Below are positions 18,401 through 22,825 of a stretch of DNA of 29,103 nt, in pieces (within the stretch, counting starts at the first letter, position 1; the number at the start of each line of letters is the position of its first letter). The DNA lies in contig BLXT01006199.1 of NCBI GenBank assembly GCA_019648995.1, positions 2,034,045 through 2,063,147 of the forward strand. The letters are read 5' to 3'. A program made the position numbers and the translations under genes. The notes under the pieces are model-generated. The model was not told where the DNA came from. It did no database searches and was given only the letters and a program-made list of their open reading frames with translations. The stretch is from Plakobranchus ocellatus. Taxonomy: Eukaryota > Mollusca > Gastropoda > Plakobranchidae.

Positions 18401-18986
18401 CTTTGATAAAAATCGAGTTATGCGTGGACTCTTTAATGTAAGTGTTCAAAGGGGGCCAGTTCCACATTAAAAGATCGACTTGAATGAAAATGGACTTAAG
18501 CAGTGCCAGCTGTAGTTGTCATTGTTAAAACTATTGAAACTCTCTCAAGCCCTAGTTTTCACCAGCCTTTCTTGTATTAGTTTTGTAAAAATGATGTTAG
18601 AGATCAACAATTATTTTCGAGTTTTAAAAGAAAAAAATGTTTAGCTTTGTTTAATGAAACTCTCCTTTCACTTGCATTTTTCTTCTTTTGACTTCTTGCT
18701 AGACCCGTCTGCTGATTTATCATGAGTAAATTTCATTGCTTATTGCTGTTCTTTCAAAAGCTCAATTTTTAGAATTGGTTTTATGAAAGACATATATCAG
18801 TACATTGTGTAGATTTTTTTTCAATGTAGCCCAGTAGATAACATTCCTTTTTATCTTTTTTTGATTATTATGCTCATTATCAGGCACTACCGACCTGTAC
18901 CAGAGGAGGAGACAGACCTCGACACGCGTCCAGGGAAAGAGAGTAAATCGGACAAAGGTTACACGGAAGATTTCACAATTGTATAA
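324..18986 (+). CDS. Dscam: Dscam-family cell adhesion molecule, 3' part (16 exons, 5'-partial)
   Basis: Single-pass neuronal/immune adhesion receptor of the Ig superfamily; family members mediate homophilic recognition and signal through the cytoplasmic tail. Model: join 324-422, 1325-1510, 2342-2517, 3139-3259, 4620-4781, 6019-6282, 7798-7961, 8524-8743, 10514-10627, 11285-11481, 13329-13428, 14234-14399, 14733-14939, 15476-15600, 16245-16395, 18884-18986. All junctions are GT-AG with matching phases and give about 850 residues. FN3-5 is roughly residues 1-95, FN3-6 roughly 96-193, TM 215-237, tail 238-850. The order FN3-FN3-TM-tail and the conserved tail motifs (TTVSSSRDELL, GIRMFTQSPPKP, C-terminal TIV) fit DSCAM rather than other FN3 receptors. 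Ig1-10 and FN3 1-4 are outside the window. The tail is longer than the roughly 400 residues I recall for vertebrate DSCAM. The frame in exon 12 is uncertain (see that entry). Family assignment is confident; orthology to a particular Dscam paralogue is not. Confidence 0.9.
423..1324 (+). other. Intron 1 with a SINE relic
   Basis: Donor GTCAGC at 423, acceptor CAG at 1322-1324. Mostly AT-rich, with T-rich and A-rich runs at 985-1020. The only structured element I see is a tRNA-like segment around 1198-1270, listed separately. Short open frames here show no family resemblance. Confidence 0.75.
1198..1270 (+). mobile_element. Relic tRNA-derived SINE head
   Basis: TGGCATAGTGGG at 1207-1218 fits the RNA polymerase III A-box consensus TRGCNNAGYNGG at every position. 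It is followed by an anticodon-arm-like pair, CCTGC (1226-1230) with GCAGG (1241-1245), at the expected distance. The B-box region (about 1249-1262) is badly diverged. Molluscan and other animal tRNA-derived SINEs share this head layout. No clear tail or target-site duplication is visible, so this is a degenerate fragment at best. Confidence 0.45.
1325..1510 (+). CDS. Dscam: Dscam exon 2: second half of FN3 domain 5
   Basis: Phase 1 to phase 1, 186 nt, residues 33-95. Begins GFVLNYK (strand C of FN3) and contains the diagnostic F-strand block NLRCGTSYKFSLRARNKLGD, which closely follows the DSCAM FN3-5 pattern L-x-CGT-x-Y-x-F-x-L-x-A-x-N-x-x-G. One N-glycosylation sequon, NRT, lies just before strand E (Q-N-R-T-F). 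Acceptor CAG is at 1322-1324; donor CAG|GTGACT is at 1510/1511. Together with exon 1 this makes one full FN3 module, with phase-1 introns on both sides as is usual for shuffled extracellular modules. Confidence 0.92.
1511..2341 (+). other. Intron 2 with a TTAA-flanked hairpin element
   Basis: Donor GTGACT at 1511, acceptor CCAG at 2338-2341 after a pyrimidine-rich tract. It contains the 1903-2050 inverted-repeat element described separately. The rest is AT-rich with no gene signal. Confidence 0.75.
1903..2050. mobile_element. Putative 148-bp TTAA-flanked MITE with an internal hairpin
   Basis: TTAA at 1899-1902 and at 2051-2054 bracket the segment. The left end reads CTCTTTCAAGTCGG and the reverse complement of the right end reads CTCATTCCGGACG: the outer seven bases match 6/7 and similarity fades after that. 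Inside is a perfect 11-bp inverted repeat, ATATATCAGCA at 1983-1993 and TGCTGATATAT at 2020-2030, separated by 26 bases. TTAA duplications are the hallmark of piggyBac-type insertion. With such short, decayed ends the assignment is tentative. Confidence 0.45.
2342..2517 (+). CDS. Dscam: Dscam exon 3: first half of FN3 domain 6
   Basis: Phase 1 to phase 0, 176 nt, residues 95-153. Starts APIISPQSLLLAAVNATSV, then TLDLSSWQTSGCPIRFYSI and KYHVWGDKVWHLVNNN. The pattern is FN3 strand A/B, then a W-x-x-x-G-C-P-I loop, then a strand C with alternating aromatic residues (RFYSIKYHV), as in the last FN3 of DSCAM, where GCPI also occurs. There is one sequon, NAT. The donor must be GCA|GTAAGA at 2517/2518; reading through instead runs into TAA in the intron at 2563-2565. 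Confidence 0.88.
2518..3138 (+). other. Intron 3, no feature seen
   Basis: Donor GTAAGA at 2518, acceptor TTGCAG at 3133-3138. AT-rich; no repeat array or coding signal recognised. Confidence 0.75.
3139..3259 (+). CDS. Dscam: Dscam exon 4: second half of FN3 domain 6
   Basis: Phase 0 to phase 1, 121 nt, residues 154-194. Reads TLFVVQDLSPATWYIMDVIA then HSDAGSTTSQLKFATLTFAG. This is the E-F-G strand part of an FN3 domain: L-x-P-A-T-W-Y (strand E/F with the conserved Tyr), A-H-S-D-A-G-S-T (the A-x-N-x-x-G-x-S turn), then the G strand ending in ATLT. DSCAM FN3-6 has the same P-A-T-W-Y and A-H-N-x-A-G pattern. Donor GAA|GTAAGT at 3259/3260 is near perfect. This closes the extracellular module; the juxtamembrane linker follows. 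Confidence 0.9.
3260..4619 (+). other. Intron 4 with a 49-bp minisatellite
   Basis: Donor GTAAGT at 3260; acceptor TTCCAG at 4614-4619 preceded by a T-rich tract. Contains the tandem array at 3541-3955 (separate entry). From 3956 to 4613 I see only AT-rich sequence and a T18 run near 4516. Confidence 0.75.
3541..3955 (+). repeat. Degenerate minisatellite, about 49-bp unit, about 8 copies
   Basis: The block GAAACCAGTAGTGATGT recurs with the flanking phrases TTGTAAATACGCCTT and GATGTCTCAAAG. Intervals are about 49 bp, with single-base changes between copies. Copies alternate between two subtypes (TATGTCCTGAAACAAG and ACGCCTTGAAACCAG), which suggests higher-order duplication of a dimer. It lies 280 bp inside the intron and does not involve the splice site. 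Confidence 0.85.
4620..4781 (+). CDS. Dscam: Dscam exon 5: juxtamembrane linker, transmembrane helix, stop-transfer
   Basis: Phase 1 to phase 1, 162 nt, residues 194-248. A charged extracellular linker (TIKPLKVVHKERSEFYQK) is followed by a 23-residue hydrophobic helix at 4682-4750, starting LMVPVCAAAV and ending VAVFLFC. The basic stop-transfer RRRKDRLRYK comes next, fixing the topology as outside-to-inside. Acceptor CCAG at 4616-4619; donor AAAG|GTGATT at 4781/4782. Drosophila Dscam1 has two alternative TM exons; only one TM-type exon is visible here. Confidence 0.92.
4970..5163 (+). repeat. Direct tandem duplication, about 107-bp period
   Basis: Two diverged copies lie head to tail. GAAAGAGCATTGCTCTGTAA in copy 1 (from about 4974) corresponds to CAAAGAGTATTGTTCTGTAA in copy 2 (from about 5080). 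Both continue through ATGTCTAAAGTACA and GCAGGAAGG. Substitutions are scattered, so the duplication is old. Confidence 0.8.
5440..5860. mobile_element. Possible inserted inverted-repeat element (weak)
   Basis: The left part carries ATTACGAA motifs (about 5451, 5479 and 5509) and AAAAATGCA at 5466-5474. The right part carries the inverse TGCATTTTT at 5763-5771 and ATTACGAATTTTT near 5797. The segment splits a family of degenerate GTTATTGTCCT repeats found on both sides, as an insertion would. CTAG flanks it on both sides (near 5436 and 5840) as a possible target duplication. The inverted similarity is short, so this may be coincidence. Confidence 0.3.
6019..6282 (+). CDS. Dscam: Dscam exon 6: membrane-proximal cytoplasmic tail
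   Basis: Phase 1 to phase 1, 264 nt, residues 248-336. Reads DYDPASHTVNLRRDITAETS then LMNDLDKRLNTELDLSSSSS, and ends SNKTTSDNGSFGRSG. Acidic, Ser-rich and without an enzymatic domain, it is the part just inside the membrane. Two donors both leave phase 1: TCTG|GTCAGT at 6282/6283 and GCAG|GTAGCA at 6237/6238. Use of the earlier one would remove 15 residues. I chose the longer form because it stays open and GTCAGT is a good donor. The first donor base starts a tandem array (next entry). Confidence 0.85.
6283..6590 (+). repeat. Donor-anchored minisatellite, 55-57-bp unit, about 5.5 copies
   Basis: The unit starts at the 5' splice site of exon 6. GTCAGT occurs at 6283, 6339, 6394, 6449, 6504 and 6561 (spacing 56, 55, 55, 55, 57), usually followed by GGTGGTCATAG and later GAGGAATCTATGTT. 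Only the first GTCAGT is preceded by exon sequence; exonic bases upstream of the donor are not part of the unit. Confidence 0.88.
6591..7797 (+). other. Remainder of intron 6
   Basis: AT-rich with no coding signal. It contains a direct duplication: GTTCACAGAATATGGAAGAA followed by AAAGGGGTTAATCTAGAT, at about 7138-7203 and again at about 7230-7293. The acceptor is the tandem CAGTAG at 7795-7800. Confidence 0.7.
7798..7961 (+). CDS. Dscam: Dscam exon 7: tail segment with NPYATY motif
   Basis: Phase 1 to phase 0, 164 nt from the first acceptor. Starts VDDNINPYATYNEIKPTTLT and continues to SSSEEDDIALQKAAARRE. NPYATY (7812-7829) carries two tyrosines. PYAT-type motifs occur in arthropod Dscam tails and are proposed SH2/SH3-adaptor sites; YNEI also resembles an SH2 ligand once phosphorylated. 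Two acceptors three bases apart (CAG at 7795-7797, TAG at 7798-7800) would include or drop one Val. Donor GAG|GTAATA at 7961/7962. Confidence 0.87.
7962..8523 (+). other. Intron 7, no feature seen
   Basis: Donor GTAATA at 7962, acceptor TTCTAG at 8518-8523 after a T-rich tract. AT-rich; nothing else recognised. Confidence 0.75.
8524..8743 (+). CDS. Dscam: Dscam exon 8: Ser-rich and Pro-rich tail segment
   Basis: Phase 0 to phase 1, 220 nt, residues 391-464. Begins MEDYQAKKAVSSSSSSSNPK (seven serines), then PPSESYVPFFHSDVKRE, a basic stretch, and QPPPPLPAPRRMHQKE. The proline run PPPPLPAP followed by RR resembles SH3-ligand sequence, although it does not fit PxxPxR exactly. Ends DGYDNEG. The ATG at the exon start is an internal codon, not a translation start: the reading frame continues from exon 7 in phase 0. 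Donor GAAG|GTAAAA at 8743/8744. Confidence 0.87.
8744..10513 (+). other. Intron 8
   Basis: Donor GTAAAA at 8744, acceptor AACAG at 10509-10513. Long AT-rich intron. A short phrase recurs with a few changes: GATGTGGCTTAGCTGAAGG near 9941 and GATGTTGCTTAGATGAAGG near 10358, both followed by TCTAGCAT. No hidden exon recognised. Confidence 0.7.
10514..10627 (+). CDS. Dscam: Dscam exon 9: basic/Ser-rich tail segment
   Basis: Phase 1 to phase 1, 114 nt, residues 464-502. Reads GAILSPRRYASADQIHALFT then QPARPHSSVKSGSESTDKG. RRYAS is a basic-directed Ser/Tyr context. Both flanking introns are in phase 1, so skipping this exon would keep the frame, making it a candidate cassette exon. Acceptor CAG at 10511-10513; donor AAAG|GTCAGT at 10627/10628. 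No known domain. Confidence 0.85.
10628..11284 (+). other. Intron 9, no feature seen
   Basis: Donor GTCAGT at 10628; acceptor CCCCAG at 11279-11284 after a strong T/C tract. AT-rich with no repeat or gene signal. Confidence 0.75.
11285..11481 (+). CDS. Dscam: Dscam exon 10: conserved TTVSSSRDELL tail block
   Basis: Phase 1 to phase 0, 197 nt, residues 502-567. Reads SQRHSLISSVTTVSSSRDEL (11287-11346), then LDALENAKRCPPPPVLYES and an acidic end, GDLDPDSSSQPTDSS. The S-x-x-T-x-x-S-x-S-S-x-x-E-L/A-L-E-x-A-K block is among the best conserved parts of Dscam tails, comparable to the [21 protein letters not shown] region I recall in vertebrates. PPPP followed by V-L-Y-E-S is a proline/tyrosine signalling site. 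Donor TCA|GTAAGA at 11481/11482 is strong. Confidence 0.92.
11482..13328 (+). other. Intron 10 with an assembly gap
   Basis: Donor GTAAGA at 11482; acceptor TATAG at 13324-13328. AT-rich. It contains the N gap at 12513-12595 flanked by homopolymers. No exon recognised on either side of the gap, although sequence hidden by the gap cannot be assessed. Confidence 0.7.
12491..12642. other. Assembly gap (83 N) between poly-C and T/G homopolymers
   Basis: A run of 22 C (12491-12512) abuts 83 N (12513-12595). After the gap comes a T run and then G runs broken by single A's (about 12605-12642). The C run on one side and G runs on the other could reflect a collapsed repeat or strand-specific read failure at G-rich DNA. 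Open frames crossing the gap are meaningless. Confidence 0.95.
13329..13428 (+). CDS. Dscam: Dscam exon 11: GIRMFTQSPPKP tail block
   Basis: Phase 0 to phase 1, 100 nt, residues 568-601. Reads VTTEPGIRMFTQSPPKPNEQ then RQASCEVPAYEQQ. G-I-x-x-F-T-x-S-P-P-K-P matches a conserved DSCAM tail element (vertebrate form G-I-C-R-F-T-A-S-P-P-K-P, from memory). Acceptor TATAG at 13324-13328; donor CAGC|GTAAGT at 13428/13429. Reading through the donor reaches TAG within two codons, so splicing here is required. The final 30 coding bases, with the donor, are the first copy of a 61-bp tandem array extending into the intron. Confidence 0.88.
13399..13870 (+). repeat. Exon-donor minisatellite, 61-bp unit, about 7.8 copies
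   Basis: Units begin at 13399 (inside exon 11), 13460, 13520, 13581, 13642, 13703, 13764 and 13825 (spacing 61, 60, 61, 61, 61, 61, 61). Each unit contains TTTGTGAAGTCCCAGCATAT (the exon end), GAGCAACAG, then GTAAG (GTAAGT in the first, GTAAGC in the next six) and GTCAGGTGCAGATTTGTCAT. The last unit has lost the GT and merges into a different 76-bp repeat. Confidence 0.93.
13850..14030 (+). repeat. Derived 76-bp repeat, two copies plus a partial
   Basis: GCATATGAGCAACAGCATGA starts copies near 13837 and 13913, and again (with small changes) near 13990. Each full copy continues GCAGTCAGAAGTCATTCAG and GGTAATTTAATGGAGTGCTT. The two full copies are almost identical, so this duplication is recent compared with the 61-bp array it grew from. 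Confidence 0.88.
14031..14233 (+). other. End of intron 11
   Basis: AT-rich sequence leading to a pyrimidine tract and the acceptor CAAAG at 14229-14233. Confidence 0.7.
14234..14399 (+). CDS. Dscam: Dscam exon 12: tail segment with two plausible reading frames
   Basis: Acceptor CAAAG at 14229-14233 and donor CCCAG|GTAGGG at 14399/14400. Continuing from exon 11 the frame reads QKRRRPQRMEVESDTNDAPP then TALRRPLPPRK and a basic run ending GTFMP, leaving phase 2, which fits the exon 13 acceptor at 14732. From about 14304, however, another frame reads KTSAPKESEAAPQGETERPD and ends TSGDLYAQ. It is acidic, looks like genuine tail sequence, and leaves phase 0, fitting the acceptor at 14739. One extra C in the C5 run at 14314-14318 would join the natural halves. 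Alternatives are an internal donor (AAA|GTGAGG at 14325/14326) or an internal acceptor (CCTCAG|AAG at 14303/14304). Confidence 0.7.
14400..14732 (+). other. Intron 12, no feature seen
   Basis: Donor GTAGGG at 14400. The acceptor is either CCCCCAG at 14732 or ACCCAG at 14739, depending on the exon 12 frame. AT-rich; nothing else recognised. Confidence 0.7.
14733..14939 (+). CDS. Dscam: Dscam exon 13: EEVTYS block and Gly-rich segment
   Basis: From 14733 it is phase 2 to phase 2 (207 nt); from 14740 it is phase 0 to phase 2 (200 nt). Reads SGTSTTSTNSEEVTYSFGAG, then RPAMRGGDKGLAGGRSAGKA and a Gly/Ala-rich run, GATGARGGVTGTGGAEME, ending RAQTPR. The Ser/Thr-rich lead into EEVTYS is a typical tail tyrosine context. 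The Gly/Ala/Arg-rich stretch has no known domain and is probably disordered. The long proline-rich open frame on the opposite strand here is a shadow. Donor CCCAG|GTATGA at 14939/14940. Confidence 0.82.
14940..15475 (+). other. Intron 13, no feature seen
   Basis: Donor GTATGA at 14940; acceptor CCTCAG at 15470-15475 after T9. AT-rich; no repeats recognised. Confidence 0.75.
15476..15600 (+). CDS. Dscam: Dscam exon 14: tail segment with two PPPY motifs
   Basis: Phase 2 to phase 1, 125 nt, residues 725-767. Reads SSSPGDGGDPPPYPAFAGAT then APPPYEDCFAEFPSETARIR. Two PPxY motifs, at 15504-15515 and 15540-15551, lie eight residues apart. PPxY motifs bind WW domains, including those of NEDD4-family ubiquitin ligases, and a closely spaced pair would favour high-avidity binding. 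This role is inferred from the motif only. Acceptor CTCAG at 15471-15475; donor CGAG|GTTTGC at 15600/15601 is weak but keeps the phase with exon 15. Confidence 0.85.
15601..16244 (+). other. Intron 14, no feature seen
   Basis: Donor GTTTGC at 15601; acceptor CCTAG at 16240-16244 with a moderate pyrimidine tract. No repeat or gene signal recognised. Confidence 0.75.
16245..16395 (+). CDS. Dscam: Dscam exon 15: distal tail
   Basis: Phase 1 to phase 2, 151 nt, residues 767-817. Reads GRRTPHARVRYDTSAQTPGT, DEHRPLVTSLAHPALATSP, then the acidic EEEESVSLIDR. It contains a basic N-terminal patch and an acidic C-terminal patch with Ser (casein-kinase-2-like context). No catalytic domain. Acceptor CCTAG at 16240-16244; donor ACAG|GTCAGT at 16395/16396. 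Confidence 0.87.
16396..18883 (+). other. Intron 15 with an 80-bp minisatellite
   Basis: Largest intron in the window (2488 bp). Donor GTCAGT at 16396; acceptor ATCAG at 18879-18883 after a T-rich tract. It contains the tandem array at 17405-17840. Otherwise AT-rich without coding signal. Confidence 0.75.
17405..17840 (+). repeat. Minisatellite with palindromic core, about 80-bp unit, 5-6 copies
   Basis: The core CAATACCGGTATTG is a perfect 14-bp palindrome. It is intact near 17481, 17542 and 17781, and altered near 17622 (CAATACTTGTATTG) and 17701 (last base T). It is followed by TGTTGGCTACATCGGAAATG and TACCAAGCCCTAAGGTCGTT. Spacing is 61, 80, 79 and 80, so one copy has lost about 19 bp. 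A degenerate first copy begins near 17405. Confidence 0.9.
18884..18986 (+). CDS. Dscam: Dscam exon 16: C-terminus with PDZ-binding motif and stop
   Basis: Phase 2 start; 103 coding nt to TAA at 18984-18986, residues 817-850. Reads RHYRPVPEEETDLDTRPGKE then SKSDKGYTEDFTIV. The last three residues T-I-V fit the class I PDZ ligand (S/T-x-hydrophobic). Vertebrate DSCAM and DSCAML1 also end in such motifs and bind MAGI-type PDZ scaffolds, so the role is likely conserved. Acceptor ATCAG at 18879-18883. The exon continues into the 3' UTR. Confidence 0.92.
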
Positions 18987-19458
18987 ACAGACTCAGCAGT
19001 CAAGCATCTATCACAAAGAGATAACTGCTTCTTCTAGTCAGCACGGAATTTTCAACATATCTACTGCAGAATGCTTTTCTCTGACAAAACCCACAAATGA
19101 ATGCTTTGATCTTCATGATGCATAGTTCTGTATTCAAAAAGTTTGCAGATGTTTACCCCCCTCCCCTCATATCTCTAAAAGTGCAGCTAAAGACATAAAG
19201 ACAGAACTCAAACAGACACCAAGCAACTTTTTTGCTTTTAGGACTACACTCCAGTTAAGGAGGCTCCAAAAGTCTCAAGACTGTTCTTGTGCTGGCCAGC
19301 TTAAGCCCTGTCATAGTATTATGATCTGCAATAGGTTTGTATGTTTGTCGAGCACTTCATCGCAGACTCCTCGGCTTTTATATGCATATATTCTCTTTAT
19401 TATGATGTAAAATACTTTTGACATTGTGCAGCGGTTTATCACACACTGTGGTTTTTTT

Positions 19459-19482
19459 ATATATATATATATATATATATAT
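19459..19482. repeat. (AT)12 microsatellite
   Basis: Twelve uninterrupted AT dinucleotides lie inside the predicted 3' UTR, self-complementary and likely length-variable between individuals. Confidence 0.95.
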
Positions 19483-20747
19483 CTTTTCGTGGATATTGAA
19501 ACAGCAAGGTATTTAATTATTTGAAAAGAGCGTTACCATACAGTGAAGGCATTTTCTATTTATTATATCCATGGCGACTTTGGAGTTTACAGCTAAGTGT
19601 GTTAAGAGCTTGCATGCAGAACTCAATTTGTGGAGAGACTAGAAATTTGACTCCTTATACTCATTTGAGGAGAGCCAATAATATCAAAGCTGTGTATAGA
19701 TAGAGACCTTATTTAACAAAGACCTCATTAAGCTGGCCTTGGTTTCTTTTTTTTGTTTAAGCAAGAGGTTACTTTTCTGACATTGTTTATTCTACATTAT
19801 GTACCTTGCTTTTCTATGAAGTTTTTTTATTTCTTTGCGAGATGACCTCAAAAAGGCAAATTAGTACTTACAGCAAGATCATTTGATTCCATACTGTTCA
19901 TTGTATTTTTCAAATATCATTGAAAACATTATTCAAGAAGGGAGAGCGGCTTGAGCCATTTTTTTCCCACACAGACTTGGGCCACAAATGATTGATGCTA
20001 ATAACCTTCAGTGACTGGGCCTTGTGGGACAGCATGGCTTCACTCCTAGGCCTGGCACACTTTGTTCACTGTAGCAGCTGGTCCATCTTTACCCATATAC
20101 CACAGCAGCAGCAGCGGGACCAACAACGATGACATTCCAGCTAAACATACTTGCTTCTCTCCTTTATATGTCTATGATGTTATTTATTCCTTTGTTCCTA
20201 CCTGGCTGACACCAAAACTTCCCCCCCCCCCAAGAAAAATGGTGTCTGATATGTCTCTTGCCCCAATTCTTGTGGTGTATCGGAACCAATTCTAGTCAGT
20301 AATCGGCTGAATTGCTTTTGAATTCCATAAATGAGTTATATTGGTTGTCATCTCACGCAGCTTTTCATAAAACTTGTAATTTATGCCATATTTTTCATTC
20401 AGCTAAAAACGCAAAGCTTGATTAGCTCAAACGGAAATGAAATTTTGCAACATTTTCAAGTTAGAGAGAGTAATCTTGTCATTGATGAAGATAATGGTGT
20501 TTTTATTATTATCATAACTTTGGTTTTTATCGTATTGTATGTTTACAACCATTTTATGATGTAAATTGTTAATACTGTTACCTTTTATTTATCTTTCTGG
20601 TCAAGGCTCAAAGCCAGCCATATTTTCTGATTGTGTGTGCTGCGCGAAAAGTGACATGTTTTCCAATATATCATTCTCGCCAGTCAGTGCTGTGACATCA
20701 ATGTCTTCTCATTGATGTAGACCCATTATTACTCTTATTATTATTAT

Positions 20748-20753
20748 AATAAA
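20748..20753 (+). promoter_or_regulatory. Candidate polyadenylation signal AATAAA
   Basis: First AATAAA downstream of the Dscam stop codon, followed by a GU-rich element within 40 bases. It is one of several AATAAA hexamers in the next 6 kb, so the real end could be further downstream. Confidence 0.55.
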
Positions 20754-20786
20754 TCTACAACAATATAATAGCTTGTATTTTGTGTA

Positions 20787-22029
20787 GACCTGCAAGCAAA
20801 GAACTTTATGCATTATGAACCCATGGCTACTTTGTGCTGGCTGTTTATCACTGACACACTTGACTGATGTTGATGTTACACAACTGTTTGACTGATGAGA
20901 GTGCCTAGAACATCCAGCTAAAATGAACATAACATGCATTTTTTTTTTTTAATTTGTGTGCGTGTTTTTGTTTTGTCTTCTTCTACATGCTGTGTATCAT
21001 ACTGAATGATCAATATACAAAGAAAGATCATGCAAATATTACTTTTACTTGAGATTTTTTTTTTTCCCACCAACACACAAATTCCAAAAAATGTACTTTT
21101 TGGAATACTTTATTTTCCTTTCTTACATTAAGGTTTTTTTTTTTTTTAAATGGAGAAGAGGGGGGGAGGGGGGCTAAGAATATATAATGCTTATGTTTTT
21201 ATTTTATTTTTTTTTTAGTCGTATATAATTATATTGAGTGAAAATTTATAAAAGGATATTCCTTGTAAACTAAGGCCAAACACCTGCAGTGAGATTCTAA
21301 TCAGGCTCCTTCTGGGAGCAGACTATTCAGTTCATTTTAGTGTAGTTATTATCTGACATAAATGACGAGCCCAAGCTCACAATGGGTTTTGTTTGTGAAA
21401 TAGTATCAGAGTTGTTTGCTAGAGGAGTCCACTCTAGAGGATATCACAACAATGGCAAGTAAATCTTATTGAGTTTCATAAGTAGCAACAGTTTCAAATA
21501 TTGTTTTAAATATTGAAGTTTTTTAAACATTTTTTTTTTTTGTACTGGTTATTTCCTGTATGAACTCTTTTAACTTTCACTTGATTGTAATGGCTATATT
21601 TAAACAGACTAAAATGAGATTATTATTTATCAGCTCTTATTTACTTGCACTATCTATATACACCCAAACAGGCTAATGTATTTGCCTTTCAGTGCAATAG
21701 AACAAGCAAACATTTTGCACAGCTTGTTTACATTTCCATATCAGCAGCTTTGCAGAATAGTCAATGGCTTTTTGGCTTTTTTTTTCATGTTGTTTTTGCT
21801 TAGGTAAAATTTTGCCAACTTCTTTTTCCTATGTATTTCCAAACTTTACATTTTTTTTTTTTAATTTTTTTTTTTATCCAAAAGAGTGTATTTTGAACGG
21901 ATGCTCTCAGTGTTGTGTGACTTTAGCCGAATGGCATTGTTGCAGATGTCAGTGTCTCTTACAACCAGGCTCAATGTGAGCTAGAGGTCACAAGTAAGAC
22001 TCTGCCACTGTCAAAAGGAATAAATTATG
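20787..22029. other. Downstream non-coding sequence
   Basis: AT-rich sequence with long T runs and a G-rich stretch near 21159-21175. It contains a perfect 10-bp hairpin, ATTCCAAAAA (21081-21090) and TTTTTGGAAT (21097-21106), with a 6-base loop. No gene recognised on either strand. Confidence 0.6.
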
Positions 22030-22825
22030 CACTGTTAACTGTATTGCAATGTTTGGAGATATAACAACTAACATAAGGCAAATTTAACTGCACAAGTTAC
22101 ACCCTGTGGAGTGCATATTATTGTAATGCCTAGAGACGACTAGCATTGAGGCAAATTAGACCCCACAAGCTATGATGTCTGGAATGTTATTGCAATGTCT
22201 GGAGACATAACAACTGACATGCAGGCAAATTAAACCATACAAGTTACACCTAGTGGGGTATATGTTATAGCAATGCCTGGAGGCATAACAACTAACATTC
22301 AGGCAAATTAAACCGCACAAGTTACACCCTGTGGAGTATATGTTATAGCAATGCCTGGAGACATAACAACTAACATTCAGGCAAATTAAACCATACAAGT
22401 TACACCCTGTGGAGTATATGTTATAGCAATGCCTGGAGACATAACAACTAACATTCAGGCAAATTAAACGGCACAAGTTACACCCTGTGGAGTATACATG
22501 TATGTTATAGCAATGTCTGGAGACATAACAACTAACATTCAGGCAAATTAAACCGCACAAGTTACACCCTGTGGAGTATATGTTATAGCAATGCCTGGAG
22601 ACATAACAACTAACATTCAGGCAAATTAAACCGCACAAGTTACACCCTGTTGAGTATATGTTATAGCAATGCCTGGAGACATAACAACTAACATTCAGGC
22701 AAATTAAACTGCACAAGTTACACCCTGTGGAGTATATGTTATAGGAATGTCTGGAAGCGTAACAACTAACATTCAGGCAAATTAAACTGCACAAGCTAAA
22801 CCCTGTGGCGTAAACGTTATTGCAA
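22030..22825 (+). repeat. 78-bp satellite-like array, about 10 copies
   Basis: The unit carries AACTAACATTCAGGCAAATT, AAACCGCACAAGTTACACCC, TGTGGAGTATATGTTATAGC and AATGCCTGGAGACATAAC. Copies between about 22270 and 22790 are nearly identical, while those at both ends are diverged, as expected if the array is homogenised by unequal exchange in its middle. The unit is 26 codons long, so one antisense frame stays open for 212 codons (22156-22794) as a by-product. One copy carries a 6-base insertion near 22497. Confidence 0.93.

Larger units (their letters stand above)
18987..20770 (+). other. Dscam: Dscam 3' untranslated region (predicted end)
   Basis: No further coding signal follows the TAA. 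The stretch is AT-rich with a long (AT)n run at 19459-19482. The first canonical AATAAA after the stop is at 20748-20753, followed about 20 bases later by a GU-rich CTTGTATTTTGTGTAG (about 20771-20786). That gives a predicted cleavage site near 20765-20775 and a UTR of about 1.8 kb. Longer forms using later AATAAA sites (22019, 25815, 25823) are possible, as neural genes often have extended 3' UTRs. Confidence 0.65.

Noticed and set aside
22156..22794. 212-codon antisense open frame
   Set aside because: It is entirely within the 78-bp tandem array. The unit length is a multiple of three, so openness is automatic; there is no domain, start context or splice support.
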